64,000 nt of DNA from Trematomus loennbergii (taxonomy: Eukaryota > Chordata > Actinopteri > Perciformes > Nototheniidae). The notes under the pieces are model-generated. The model ran no database searches. It was not told the origin of the DNA and worked only from the letters and a program-made list of their open reading frames with translations. The position numbers and the translations under genes were made by a program. The stretch covers positions 1-64,000 of the forward strand of contig JAAOOA010000334.1 of the NCBI GenBank assembly GCA_012861695.1, written 5' to 3'. Shown here one piece after another: positions 10,291-22,221 of the stretch (its first letter is position 1; every line of letters begins with the position of its first letter).

Positions 10291-12178
10291 CTGTAACGGT
10301 ATACTTATTCGGTATGGGCCCTTTGGGTTGGTACACGTGTGTACCAAAGTGTACCGAACGAATATAACGTTAAACGTAAAAGATTGAGAACGTGAAAAAC
10401 CTTTTGGAAGTCATCTCAGGTGCTGCGTCGCAGCGTTCAGTGTAATTTGCTCAGATGGGTTCAACGAGCGACCAAGTCATATCATTGGACGAGAGGCATA
10501 CTATGAGAGCTGGTCACAGGGATGCATTCAAATTTAGTCAGTAATTTGAGGAACTGTCGAAATGGCGAACGCAGATAAAGTTGAGCTCGAAATTCCTCCA
10601 GCATCATTGAAGTCTACGGTTTGGGAACATTTTGGTTTCGCAGTTACGTACAAGAATGACGGACAAAGACCGGTGGACCGAACCAAAGCTGTTTGTCGGC
10701 ATTGTTCAACTAAAATTGGTTACGCGGCTGGCAATACGTAAAACTTGCACACTCATTTGAAAAGGCATCACCCGAACGTGAATATTACCGGTACCAAAAG
10801 AAAAAGACTGAAGTGCAAACCCAACTCCCACTAGCATTTAAGCCTCCAACACTCGCAACAAGTTCAGACCGAGCCAAAGCTATTACAAACGCCAAATATC
10901 CTTATGTTGCCAGGTTAGCAAAGCGCTACCTGGCTGTATCTGCTACCTCTGTCCCTAGCGAGAGGGTGTTCTCCACAGCATGAAACATTGTTAGTGCCAG
11001 CAGATCTGTCCTTTCGGAAAGCAATTCGACAAGTACATTTTTCTTAAAAAAACATGAAAATTCAATGACAAGCAAGCAAGTCCTAATGTCAAGCTGGCTG
11101 CTTAGGTGCTAGTACAGTACAGTTCAAATACAGATGATTTCAGTTCATCGAAATGCTGCACCTTAATGTTTATTTTATTATATTTTGTATTTATTTGAGT
11201 GAATTCATTATTCACAGTTTAATAATAATTAAAAACCCCAAAAAAACATTTAATGTTTTGTGATCATGCTTTACCGAAAACGTACCGAACCGTGACCTAA
11301 AAACCAAGGTACGTGTAAAGGAGGGGGAGGGGTATAATTTATGGAGATGGAAAGGGTTCTTTTAAATCAGGCAGAGAGTAGAGCAAAACTGGGTAATCAA
11401 GGATCCAACTACTAAGTTTAAGATTTTAACACAATAATTTATTCAGGAGAACATAAAAACTTTACTAAGAAACTAAAATCAGAGCTGTCTAAAAAATAAT
11501 CTCAGTAAAAAGATAGTCTAAAACTATTTTCAAATACAATTAAACGCAGTTAAAACAATACAAGCAATTCCAATGCTAAAAGGGCTAAAAGTATTTTCTT
11601 CAAAACCAGAGTCTTTCCAGGGCTGTAAAGGTGCTCCGTCGACACTCTCCTGGACTGCCGTGTCTCTTGATCCCTGTTCGCCTGTGACTCTGCTCCTGCT
11701 GCATTCTGCCTCTGCTGTCTCCTTCAGTCTCTCCCAGTCTCAGGGTGTACTCAATGTCGAGGAGGCTTGCTTGGTAGCACATGTATGCTGGGCATTTAAA
11801 CAGTCCTTTGGCGCCACTCGATGACGTAGTATGCTTGAAATAGTGGCTCTGGAGCAGCTTTACTCGACATTGAGAAACGGACTCAGTCTGTCTTCTGCTG
11901 CTCTTCTCCTTCCATTTATAGGCAAGGCTGTTGGTGCAAATTGGCTCCAGGTGTGCACTCATTGTTAATCAGCATGGCAAGGCCAATCCAAACATTTCAA
12001 AATAAAATTATGCAGCAGGAAGTTAAAACCAGTTAAAAAGGCAAACACATTTCAGAGTAAATCACACAATAAAAAGGTATAAAACACACACACTTAAAAC
12101 CATGCAATAATGAATCATTAAAATACATTGCCTTGTGACATCTGTACCGAACCAAAATGTTTGTGAACCGTTACACCC
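10291..12178 (+). mobile_element. Internally deleted hAT transposon with BED finger remnant
   Basis: The ends TGTAACGGTATAC and (reverse complement) AGGGGTGTAACGGTTCAC delimit an insertion in the FAM111-A flank. An in-frame ATG at 10562 opens a BED zinc-finger-like segment (VWEHFGF; CRHC, then HTHLKRHHP), broken by TAA at 10739-10741. From about 10890 another stretch matches the hAT C-terminal dimerisation region (ATSVPSERVFST, then FLKKHENS). The catalytic core between them is missing, so it cannot make transposase. An LTR-like sequence is inserted near its right end. Confidence 0.75.
11315..12152 (-). mobile_element. Probable solo retroviral-type LTR inside hAT
   Basis: The insertion splits the right arm of the hAT element: the ACCGAACC arm sequence occurs on both sides. 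In minus orientation it begins TGTCACAAGG and has an AATAAA signal (TTTATTCAGG on +, about 11438) and an internal block (GGTAGCACATGT, about 11772) that resembles the LTR-like end at about 34430-34460. The exact ends and a target duplication could not be fixed. Confidence 0.45.
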
Positions 12179-12370
12179 CTAATTAATCATTTTAAAATTA
12201 CACAGAGACATTGGATTAACCGTTTTTATGCCCTTGAACAACTTTTGATAACAAAACAGCAAAGGTAAGACGTAATTATCATCATGGCTACGTAAAGTGA
12301 AGTTGTTTTCTTGCTCTTTCCTGGCTGCTAGTTCAGTGAGTTTTGGTCGTACAGTGATGAGACTTATACC

Positions 12371-12806
12371 CAGGGGTGCACATAACTGGTACGCAGGTAC
12401 GCATGCGCAGCAACAATCTGAAATGCGTACCGTCACTTGTGTCACAAAGCGCATTTGCGTATCAACGTACTTGTGAAGCTTTTCCTGAAGGCGGTTAGAT
12501 CACCAGACGACAGAGTCGGTCTCCGTGTGCACAGACAGGGCTGCTGTTAACGTCGGTCTGTACAACGGAATTGTGCCAAAACTACGCCAACCGGCTGCGG
12601 AGGGAGACTCCCCCCCTTCACTGGAGAACTGCGCTAAAACAGCTGACCACAACGTTCACGCTCTGTGGTCACAAAGTACTCCACTAGCCCCCCCCCGTTG
12701 ACGTTCGCGATACGAGGGCTTCATCACATAACTTTGAGTGGAGTACCAAACACTGACTCAAGGTACTCATCTGAGTACCTCACTGAGAAAGTTATGTGCA
12801 CCCCTG
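12371..12806. mobile_element. hAT-type MITE, 436 bp, 8-bp target duplication
   Basis: Perfect short inverted ends CAGGGGTGCACATAACT are flanked by exact CTTATACC at 12363-12370 and 12807-12814. It contains GTACGC/GCGTAC-rich sequence and no coding region. Confidence 0.92.
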
Positions 12807-12983
12807 CTTATACCAATGGAATCTGTGGAATCTCGACTTTCATGTGATATGTCGTTTGTGCAGATAAAATGACGTAGAAAAGATCGCTTTTGCCAGTTAT
12901 GTGCTAAAGTAGCCGTTAGCCCCGTTAGCCCGTTTCGCTAAGTGTTGATTTAGACTCTTTGTGTTGGACTTCTGTTCCGTGTA

Positions 12984-13172
12984 GGTGAGGCTGTGGCTCA
13001 GTGGTTAGTGTGCTGGACTTCGAATTAGGGGGTAGCAAGTTCGAGTCCCACTGCAGTCAGCATGTCGTTGTGTCCCTGGGCAAGACACTTCACCCCAATT
13101 GCTCCTGTGGGGATTGTCCACAGTATTGAGTATGTAAGTCGCTTTGGATAAAAGCGTCTAACAAATGTTAGC
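12984..13172 (+). repeat. tRNA-derived SINE (V-SINE/HAmo-like)
   Basis: An A box (TGGCTCAGTGGTTAG) and B box (GTTCGAGTCCC) make a tRNA-type head at about 12990-13050. A conserved body follows (TGTCCCTGGGCAAGACACTT), and the tail CTTTGGATAAAAGCGTCT is common to fish SINE/LINE 3' ends. It looks complete. Confidence 0.8.
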
Positions 13173-13399
13173 TGAGTTTCTTCCCGTTAAGTGGGTATGC
13201 ATCATTAATAGGTTGTTAAATGTTAAGAAGCCTTGAGACGCTATTTATTGCAAGATGTTGCGCCCGGGAGTCTCACAATAATAAGCGCTGTTAGGAGAGA
13301 TGACGAGTGGCATTCACAGTGGCCATTTAGAGTGGTACTCAAACCGGATACGTCACACAGGATGAGGGTTCCCAACCAACCAGAATTGTTTAAACTAAG

Positions 13400-13515
13400 G
13401 AAGTAGTGTAATTCATATACCGATAGCAGCACCGTTTGTCCAGCGGCTTAACGGTATACCGATTCCGTCCAATCGGGTACCGGTACTGACTTAGTACTGG
13501 TTCTCGATACCCATC
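13400..13515. mobile_element. hAT-like terminal fragment
   Basis: The right end reads GGTTCTCGATACCCATCCCT, the complement of a hAT-type terminus (AGGGATGGGTATCGAGAACC). No matching left end was found, so only a fragment is supported. It abuts the resumed FAM111 3' flank at about 13518. Confidence 0.4.
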
Positions 13516-13517
13516 CC

Positions 13518-14440
13518 TACACATAATACAGCAATGCTGAAGTCCTAGAGCAGGAGACGGTGAATTGTTCCCACCATTTTCACCCTACAGTCTTCACATT
13601 TTCTTTCCATATGTGCTCCAATAACAACCTGGGATTTCTCTTTGCTGCAGGTAAAATTATGATTTAGGGTACCATTCAAGGTTCGAGTTATAATCTAAGC
13701 TTTATGGGGGTCTTTAAAACTAACATGTGCATGCGCATGCGTGCAAGCACACACACACACAACAGCAGCAGCAGCCCTCTACTTGCTACAAACTTAAAGG
13801 TCACCTATCTGAGTTCCCTGACACACCGGGGACTCATATTTATGTATAAAAGACTTCAAAAAGTGCATTTTGCATGATAGGTCCCTTTAAATATGAAAAG
13901 GTTCAACTACGCACACCAAATAACACATCATCTCGGCTCACGCAGCACGCTCACAGGCATAGATTGCGCAATCATTTATTGCGCATCTTGGAGGTGAAGT
14001 GCAGGCATATTATCATTCAAGAGAGAATACGATGCGTAGTTCTTTTGGAAAACATGTTTTTCTTTTAGCCGATTTACCTCGTTAACGTAAATAATACTCA
14101 TCACATTGACACATGCATTATTTGTGATTAAAATAATGGTTGTTGGTAATGCGACCCCCACAGATGTATGATTTCACTGCTTTCATGGGAGCTCAGACCC
14201 CTCCTTATGGGAGCTCAGCTCCCATTGGCTCCCACATGACACGAACCCTGGTACCATCCCTTTGCATTTTCTCACCTGAAAAAGGTTATGATGTTACGGC
14301 TTGAATATGGTTAATAGATAAGTACCGGTCAGAGAAAAACCATAATATAAACAGTGTTTTAGAGTGTGTGATAATATACATAATACAAAGATAAACAGGC
14401 CAGAGTAATGTCCCAACACCACAGTGTAGCAAGGCAACCC
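13518..14440 (+). other. FAM111 unit A distal flank with insertion
   Basis: The sequence is homologous to the flanks at 21165-21490 and 60250-60600 (GCAATGCTGAAGTCCTAGAG; GGCCAGAGTAATGTCCCAAC). The homology is split by an insertion between about 13672 and 14250, which carries a CA/CAG simple repeat and a 94-bp TTAA-type MITE remnant (13796-13889). No gene is seen. Confidence 0.6.
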
Positions 14441-14668
14441 ACTCTCTTCAGTCTGCGTACAAATTACATGACTTTACACATTGGAAATGCGTGCAATAGA
14501 TACAGCAGAGTCCGATTTTGCGTGCATATGATACGCTAACCATTCCCATTGAGTTCTGAGGCCTTTTTTAAATCTTTTTTTCCTTCTAATTTGTTATTCT
14601 TTTCTAAATACACACTGTTATTTACTCAACAAGAACACACAATTATCCTTGTTTTTATTTTATTCGTT

Positions 14669-15652
14669 TAAAGGACACCTATCATGCTATATTTAAATGA
14701 TATATGTAGGGCCATACCTATATAAGGTATATTTATACGTTTCTGTTTTCAAATACCAAACAGATCATGCATTTTAGCCATGCCTCATTTCGCTCTATGT
14801 GCTGTTTGCTGTCTACGGGTCTGATTCTGTGAGCTGCAGCTGACCACGCCCCCCTGCAGGAGAGGGAGCCGTGCTCTGATCAAGTCAAGAGGGGGAGAAA
14901 AAAAGATCTCCGTCCCCGTGTTTTATTATATTATTATAGGCCTATAGAGTCGTTATTCATTTGTTTAAAGCTCAATAAATAACAAAGAAGACCTTTGACC
15001 GGCACTTTTCTAATTTTGTCCGGAAGATTTCAACTTTAACGGACATCTTGACCGGCGAAAGAAAACCTAACTGAAACTCTGCCGCACGGTCCCCTCGTTC
15101 CTTGGAAGAGGCGGAGAGGTGGGTGTTTGTCATCTGCTGTGGACTAACCGGAGAGAATTACAGTGCTTGCCTCGACGGGGAGGGATTGCATTGAATTAAA
15201 GCAGCGGGAGCAAACGCTTGCCTCGGGGAGGGAGAAAGAAAGCCACAGCGGAGAAATAAACAAAGGTAACCATGGTAACTATGGGCGGGAAGTCTTCTTC
15301 GCTGCTTTTGTGGCAGACTACAGCGCCACGTTACAGGCCTGGCATATGTACTAACAGCGTCTCCAGCGCTTTCCGCGGCAATGGCCGGCCGTGGCCCAAC
15401 CCCACATTCCCCTGATAGGTGGAGAGTTGGCCCAATAGCCGTAGCGCCACTTTACTGACGTCAGGACAGTGTTCAAATCTGGATCAGTTTTTATCAGATC
15501 CGTTGCAGCCCCCTTTTTTAGAGATTTGGTATGGAGGAAAATAGAGAGGGTTGTGTTTTCTGACACTTGGTGAGTTCCCTGGAACACCGGGGACACATAT
15601 TCATGTATAAAAGATGTACAAAAGTGCATTTTGCATGATAGGTCCCCTTTAA
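14669..15652. mobile_element. TTAA-type inverted-repeat element, about 0.98 kb
   Basis: The left end TTTAAAGGACACCTATCATGC pairs with the right end GCATGATAGGTCCCCTTTAA. Related ends recur at 13855-13889, 23043, 27074 and 29261, so this is a common family in this genome. It is non-coding inside. Confidence 0.65.
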
Positions 15653-16775
15653 TTCTATAATCTCTGGCTTTTTAGGAAATGAATTTCAAATAAAGTCCCG
15701 GAAACTATGGGCTCAGAACAGTCTCATAATACACACATAAGGATTCACACTTGTATTTCATGATCCGCAAAAGGATTCACACTTGTGCTTGTCAATGCAC
15801 ACACAAATGTGTTCTGTTTCATATACATGTAAATAAAATCCAAATACAGAAAAAAGTTTTACATATGTATTTTTGATCCTCACATATTTGTTTTCCGTTT
15901 AAAACCGCTGCACCTACAAACACAAACCGCTTTTTGTGCATGGATCGCTGTGCATTCGTGTGTGGGTTTTTTGAGACTTCCCTGACGGTCACCCGATTCG
16001 TACTTGTAATTTTTTCTATCTATAGCCAATCAGATGTCTCCTCAATTCTAAGCCAATCACATGAGCGTGCCCCCACGAGGGTAGATTTCTTGCGTTCATG
16101 ACGTAGCGCTTCATGTACGCATTTTGCGCTGTCCGGAGCTGACAGGCCATGGAGCCTGCCTGCAGGCGCTAATCTCAGGACACTTCCACTCTCAGTACAT
16201 TGCCACTTTCCGAGCAGGAAATGCATGCAAATACAAGCCTTTATATTATTATGGTACAGTGCCACTTTCCGAACCACTAACCTGTTAAGCACCTAGCCTG
16301 TTTTTCATGTTTCAGGCTCGAAAATGACATGCCCAAAACAAATGACTACAACTTAACTTCTAAAAGGGTTATATGAATAATTTCTTTTATCAAAGCAAGG
16401 TTACATCTGTGAGTTGGATGTAGAAGTGTCAGAATCAATATAAATGTTTTTTATTTTAAAGAAAATTCAGATTTTACATAGTAAAAAACTGTAAATTACA
16501 GTGTCCGTCCAAAGATTATTTTTTACAGATAGTAAAAACTAGCCTTGGATGATGGGTTAGTAGACTAAAAGCTTTAGGAATCCAAAGTACAACATATAAT
16601 AAGTACCCTGTATCAAGATTGATGCAAAACAAGTGACATTTGACCTTTTTAGAGAGATTTAGCCAAAACCACCCCACCTGATTTGGGTGAAAATGTTTTT
16701 TTTTCTATATCTCTGGCCCCTCTTGCTCGATTTTGATGGTTGACACCTCTTTCTGACCGTTAGAGCCAAACTCCA
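15653..16775. other. Spacer between FAM111 units A and B
   Basis: No gene recognised. It contains repeated ACACTTGT and GGATTCACACTTGT words (15740-15800) that look like another interspersed repeat. The homology to the start of the window resumes at about 16770. Confidence 0.4.
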
Positions 16776-16850
16776 TATTTAGGTCTGTTCGGGGACTTGA
16801 ACCAGCAACCCTACGGTCCAAGTCCCTATTAACTGAGCCACGGACTTTAG
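16776..16850 (-). repeat. tRNA-derived SINE fragment, paralogous to 107-181
   Basis: The same B-box/A-box head as at the window start, with the same flank continuing into FAM111 exon 1. It marks the left edge of the duplicated unit. Confidence 0.6.
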
Positions 16851-16966
16851 AGATGCATAGGGATGAAAGGGGCAGATAGAGGACATGACTTACTAGGCAG
16901 CGGTTTAAGCATGTCCTTCTTTCTTTACATGTGACCTGCTGTCAAAAATTCAACATATACTTTTAT

Positions 16967-17092
16967 TTCGTTGTTGTCGAGAACTAAAACGTATTTAAAT
17001 GTATTTCCGTGTTGTAGGCGGTCGACTGTTCGTCTCTTTGCGCTCTACCTGGCAACGCCGTACACAGAGAGAGGAGCCGCTGAACCGGCTTG
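16967..17092 (+). other. FAM111-like copy B, candidate 5' non-coding exon 1
   Basis: Near-identical to 300-426, ending in the donor TTG|GTAAGT at 17093. The block includes CTACCTGGCAACGCC. Conservation of the splice donor between copies supports an exon. Confidence 0.5.
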
Positions 17093-17548
17093 GTAAGTTT
17101 CTGCAATCGTTCTGGAACCTTCCAGTTCTTCTGGGGAACGCTCATTTCTATTTCAAAGATTCAAAGGCTTAGATATGGCAGGTAACTTCTTTAGTCCCAG
17201 GCTCCTCCAACAAAACAACATAAATATATACAAACAATAAAACAATAAAACAATACAAATAGTGCAAGTAGTACATTTGTCCTGCAGTGAGTACACAATC
17301 TATTGCATTATAACCAATTCAGTTTTAGGAGACACAGAAACTAAATTATTAAATGTAATATTTAATAATATAATGATTATAAGAGCATCACTTTCATATA
17401 ACTTGAGTTATATAGTTATTGATATTTATTTCATGTTGTTTATTTAACCTCACTCATTGCACCTTATTTATTATACCTTATTTTTTCTTATTATTAATTT
17501 ATTAATTTATAGATAATTCATTAATGTATTCATTTGTTTATTCAGCAG

Positions 17549-20133
17549 AACTGCTCCTCATCCAGAGCACGGTCTGCAGAAGGTGACCAACATGGAGGAT
17601 GCTGCAGGATCTGAGGTGAGAGTTAAGGCATCCTGCGCCTCAGGAGAGTTAGTTCCTCGTTAGCTGAAAAGAGTGACCAGAGCTCTCAGGAGACCACCAG
17701 TTCACTGCAGACTGCTGGGTCTGTAGATGCTGATCAGTGACAGCTTCACCGAGTGTCCAAACATACGGCCTCAGGTCCGATGTTACGATAACAAATCGAT
17801 GTAGGACCTTCTTCTAGGGTGCTAGCTTCAAAAACTATTTGGGTCCAACTGTCTTTTTTATGAAATGGCAAAAAGTCCATTTGTATACAATATTTCTCAC
17901 CACATGTTACCGTGAACTCTTAAATATGTGTTTCTCACATGCCTTTATGGTAAACAAAGAATCTAAACACGGGAAAATGATTGATGAGTGAAGTACATTC
18001 TGGCTGCATTTTAACAACAGAAAAACTAAATTAAAATATTTGATAACTTACACAAAAACTTGTGCAGGGTTAATTGTCATAAATAAGTCATTATAAAACT
18101 ATTTTAAGGTCAAATCTGTTCACACATGGATTTGATGAGGAAGTCCATTATGTAACAACAATACATCTGAATCTTTTTTCTCATGTTGCAGACTGGTCCA
18201 GTAACAAGGAGAATGAAGAAGGAGAAGGATGCTGTTCCCACTGTGAGTAAACTGTGATACACTGCACATACAAACATTCTGTATTTTAATTTACAACAAG
18301 TAGATGACTTTCATTTTCTAACTCTGGTTTTCCTGCAGGCCGGACATTTACATCGCTTCAGAGTGAAATTCAGTCCTGCCGGCGACGAATACACTATAGA
18401 CTGTGTTCAACCTGGAACAGTGCTGCAGGCGATACAAACATGTCACCATTATGATGAGCAGTTTTCAGATAAAAACCTGTAATTCAGCTGGGTAAAAGGA
18501 TAGGAAATATGCTATTGCAACACATTTCCCTTGTACTTGTATCAGGGAAAATGTGTGTCTGATCTTATCGCATGAAAAAGAAAAGATTGAAGAGACCCAA
18601 GGCCAAAATGAGGAACCAATACAGTCAAAGGAAATGTATTCTGTCTTCTCTATTGATACAGAGGGAGGAGAAAACACCAGAACAAAGACGTTTATCAGAA
18701 GCAAGGCTTTCAGTACGTTCAAGTACCTGTGTGTGTATGGGGAGAAGGGTAGGGAGATGACAGTGAAGGACGCTCTGAAAAGAGATGGACGCTTCATTGA
18801 TGATCTTGGCTACTTCACTCTGTCTGACAACACAGACCCAAATAAAATAACTGAATGTACACAACCTGTTGATAACCTGCATGGAAAAGAATTCAAGTTG
18901 TGTCTTGAGCGTAACAGAAAAGCAGACAGAGAAGAATTAAAGCAGAGAATAAAAGTTATCCAAAAAACAATGGAAAACAATAAATTTAGTGTCAAAGATT
19001 TAGTGGATCGTGTCAGAGCAAAGAACATATCCAAGGGAAAGAGTGGTCAGAGTGGTCAGAGTGGAAAGAGTGGTCAGAGTGGAAAGAGTGGTCAGAGTGG
19101 AAAGAGTGGTCAGAGTGGCAGCAGTGTCAACGTTGAAGAGAATGATGATTTACTGCGTAATTCCTAGGGAAAAGATGAGGAGGAGATTCCCTGATGATTC
19201 TTATCAGGAGGCACTGACCTGAGGAAGGAAGACTTTGGAAAGATCCAACAGTCGTTCAGCGACTTCACAGAGTCAGAGAGCTGATAAAACTGGGAGAGTC
19301 AGTTTGTTTGATTATGACTCCATTTATGACAGGAACAGGGTTTGTGTTGTTTGACAACTTCATCTTGACTAACGCACACCTGTTTAAACAATGTGTTGAA
19401 AAGGAAACAAAAACTGAAGGATGATATAAAGGTGGAGGTTCTCTTTAACTTTGAAGAACAGCACAAAAATAACCACTACTTTCAGCTGGCTCACCATAAC
19501 ATCCTCTACTGTCATGATGACCTTGATTATGCCATACTTCAGCTTGAGCCTGTCGGCCACAAATACAGCCCAGAAACAACTGAAGTCACAGAAGAGAAGG
19601 TGCCACCAGGGCTCTGGAGAGGTTTGGTCCAATGCCTAAGAGTGGTGAAGCCTGTATCATTGGTCACCCAGAAGGAGGAAAAAACTGGATCCAACATCTA
19701 TCATTGAGATAGGAAACAGGGAGAAGGCTGTTGAGGATCAATTAGAGCCATACAAAGGCACTGCTTTCATTGTCCACATAATCAATGAAATCAAAAATCA
19801 CGGCATTGAAAGCATATTGGTAGGTGGAAACGGAGCAGAGAAAGTAACACCTACACACTCTGTATGTATCACGGCTCGGCTGGATCCCCAGTGTTTGATG
19901 CTCAGTGCAAAGTTTTGGTTTGCACACCTCAGGATACGTTTACAGTTTCCAAAGCCTAGAATATGATAGAGTATGCCCAACCTCTGCTAACTATCTTTGC
20001 AGACTTTGTGAGTAAACTGAGGGAGCATGGGAATGAGGAGCTGTTGAAGAGAGTTCAGGAAGTAGCAAAGGGAAACTCAGACCTAGAAAAGATACTCAAC
20101 GCCGACTCTGATGACTCAATGGTGACTGATTAG
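17549..20133 (+). pseudogene. fam111a-like: FAM111-like protease, copy B (multiple frame breaks)
   Basis: Exon 2 (17549-17615, ATG at 17592), exon 3 (18192-18242, 51 nt, in phase) and exon 4 (18339-20133) have the same splice sites as copy C. The UBL2-like block (KYLCVYGEKG ... DGRFIDDLGYFTLSD) is readable over 18553-19167. It ends in an expanded SGQSGK linker (about 19040-19125) and then a stop. The protease part keeps TNAHLF (His), HDDLDYAILQL (Asp) and a serine motif changed to GSAGSPVFD, but these lie in different frames, with breaks at about 18475, 19165, 19205, 19265, 19400, 19610 and 19845. It cannot give a full protease as written. It shares with copy C both a 1-nt deletion before the serine motif and a 3' MITE. 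Confidence 0.85.
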
Positions 20134-20400
20134 AAAGATTAGATAATCAGGGGCTAAACACACGAGGCTGGACAGCTTATATCCCCATGCATCATCATAC
20201 TTAAGATCTGTTTTCTAGTATGTGCATCCTGTTTTATATTGACTTCTCTGTTAGTCTGTAACAGCCAATAGTACTTGTTTCTATATCCAAATGTCTTGTA
20301 AGCATTACTTTTTTATTTGATCATAGTTTTTTAGTTTTTCATTATCTACATTTTTTTTTTAACAACGTCCTTACTTTACTGTGTTGATGAATGCACCATA

Positions 20401-20690
20401 GAGTGCCACAGTGACGCGTCCTAAAATCCGGAAGTAAGCTGCGCATGGGTTCCTTCGACAAAAAAGCAATGCAATTTCTCTAATATCTATCGATAATAAA
20501 TCTAAGTAGGGTAGACATGTGGATATTATCCGACAGAACAAAACGTGATCTGTCTCTTAAATGTGTCTCAACCACAGACCTTATTTCGAGCTATTTTCCA
20601 AAATCCTATGGAGAAATTGCATTGCTTTCTTGTCGAAGGAACCCATGCGCAGCTTTCTTCTGGGTTTTAGGACGCGTCACTGTGGCACTC
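20401..20690. mobile_element. Palindromic TA-flanked MITE in FAM111-B 3' UTR
   Basis: Long inverted repeats of about 80 bp (GAGTGCCACAGTGACGCGTC inward to GCAATGCAATTTCTC) flank a short spacer. TA lies on both sides (20399-20400, 20691-20692), as for Tc1/mariner-type MITEs. The paralogous site in copy A (about 9990) is empty, and copy C carries the same insertion at 59435-59764. The RNA would form a very long hairpin within the 3' UTR. Confidence 0.85.
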
Positions 20691-20692
20691 TA

Positions 20693-22110
20693 TTGTACAC
20701 CTAATTCAGAACCTAATTCTGATGTTGATTGTACTGCATACTCACCGTTTGTGGAATATATGAATGTATTTTTTATGATTTTTTTGAGGCAGTGAACTGA
20801 ATGCCATATTTTGTTATATCTTTCATATATTTTCTCTTGTAACATGTATTGGAAGCTCCTAAAGTGTGAGCTGATATTTGTTTTTATTTCAATGTCATAT
20901 ATTTCTCCTGTGGTAAATGTGTTTATTCTGTCCTGGCCTTCCCTACCAATGTATTCTGTGTTTTATTAAAAGTTGATCTCTTCAAAATCTGTTTCTTGTC
21001 TCAGATTTTTTTAATTTAGGGTTATGTTATTCAACGTATGTAGCCCCGCCCCTTGAGTAAAATAACCAAAAGACAAAAATAGAGCCGAAAAACTGTTCTT
21101 TGGCAAGTGGAGGTTGATAAAGCTGGTGACGCTATGCAAAGTAGTAATTCTACTTTAACCTGAAGTACTAAGACATAATACGGTGAATTGTTCCCACCAT
21201 TTCCACCCTTCAGTCTTAACAGGCGATAACATTTTTTTCCATATGTGCTGAAATAACAACCCGGGACTTCTCTTTGCTGCAGGTAGAATGATGATTTAGG
21301 GTGCCATCACTTTGCGTTTTCTCACCTGAAAAAGGTTATGATGTTACGGCTCAATGTGGTTAATAAATAAGTACCGGTCAGAAAAAAAACACACTATAAT
21401 CAGTGTTTTAGAGTGTGTGATAATATAATAATACAGGGTAAAACAGGCCAGAGTAATGTCCCAACACCACAGTGTAGCAAGGACTCTGTTAGCCGAACAA
21501 GCATCCTTCAAGCCATATTTGAATAAATGTGTCTTTCTATCAGGCTTGATATGGGGACGTGTACATTTATATACCTTTCAGAGCTGAAGAAAACTACAGC
21601 AACATTTGCTTCATAAAGAACACATTTATCATAGGATAAGAAGGAAGTGGTGTCAAAAGCACTCAAATCCTTTACTCAAGAAAAAGGCACTAATCTAAAT
21701 AAGTAAAAAACATTACAGTAAAAGTCCTGGATGTAAAATGTTATCTTAGTCAAAGTACAGAAGTATTATCAGTTTGTGTTTATTTAGGACCTAACGAACT
21801 GTAAGCCTACAGCTCCCACTAGTGGCCCTTCACCTCCCCTTCACCTTTAATGAGAAACAACAACAATATATTTTCTGGAATTATCACAGCCTTTTTATTT
21901 CTCATTGTCATTAAAACAAACACCTGCAAAGTAATATTTGAGCCAAACAAACCCTTGGCTCTACAAATTATCTGATTGATGCAGATTGTTGATCACGTGA
22001 AGACCAAAAGGTGTATCTGTAATGGGACGTGACAAAAACTGATCATTTCTAAAGCAACACAGCAGAATCAAGCATGATCGCCCGATTGACGGTTTCAGAA
22101 ATGTACACCT
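20693..22110 (+). other. FAM111 unit B 3' flank reaching the tlr2 3' UTR
   Basis: Holds the FAM111 polyadenylation region (TTTTATTAAAAGTTGATCT near 20960) and the repeat GCTGGTGACGCTATGC (21123). The stretch that follows is conserved with 60240-61190. On the minus strand, AGAAATAAAAAGG at about 21893-21905 is a plausible tlr2 polyadenylation signal about 320 nt past the tlr2 stop. No additional gene is seen. Confidence 0.55.
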
Positions 22111-22221
22111 TAACCGTTGTGACCAATGCGGGTATTCATAGGGCTTTTGCATACTTTTCATTGGGCAACACTTACGCACTCTAAAATGCAAATGTAAGTA
22201 CAGAACGTATGTCTTTCCCTC

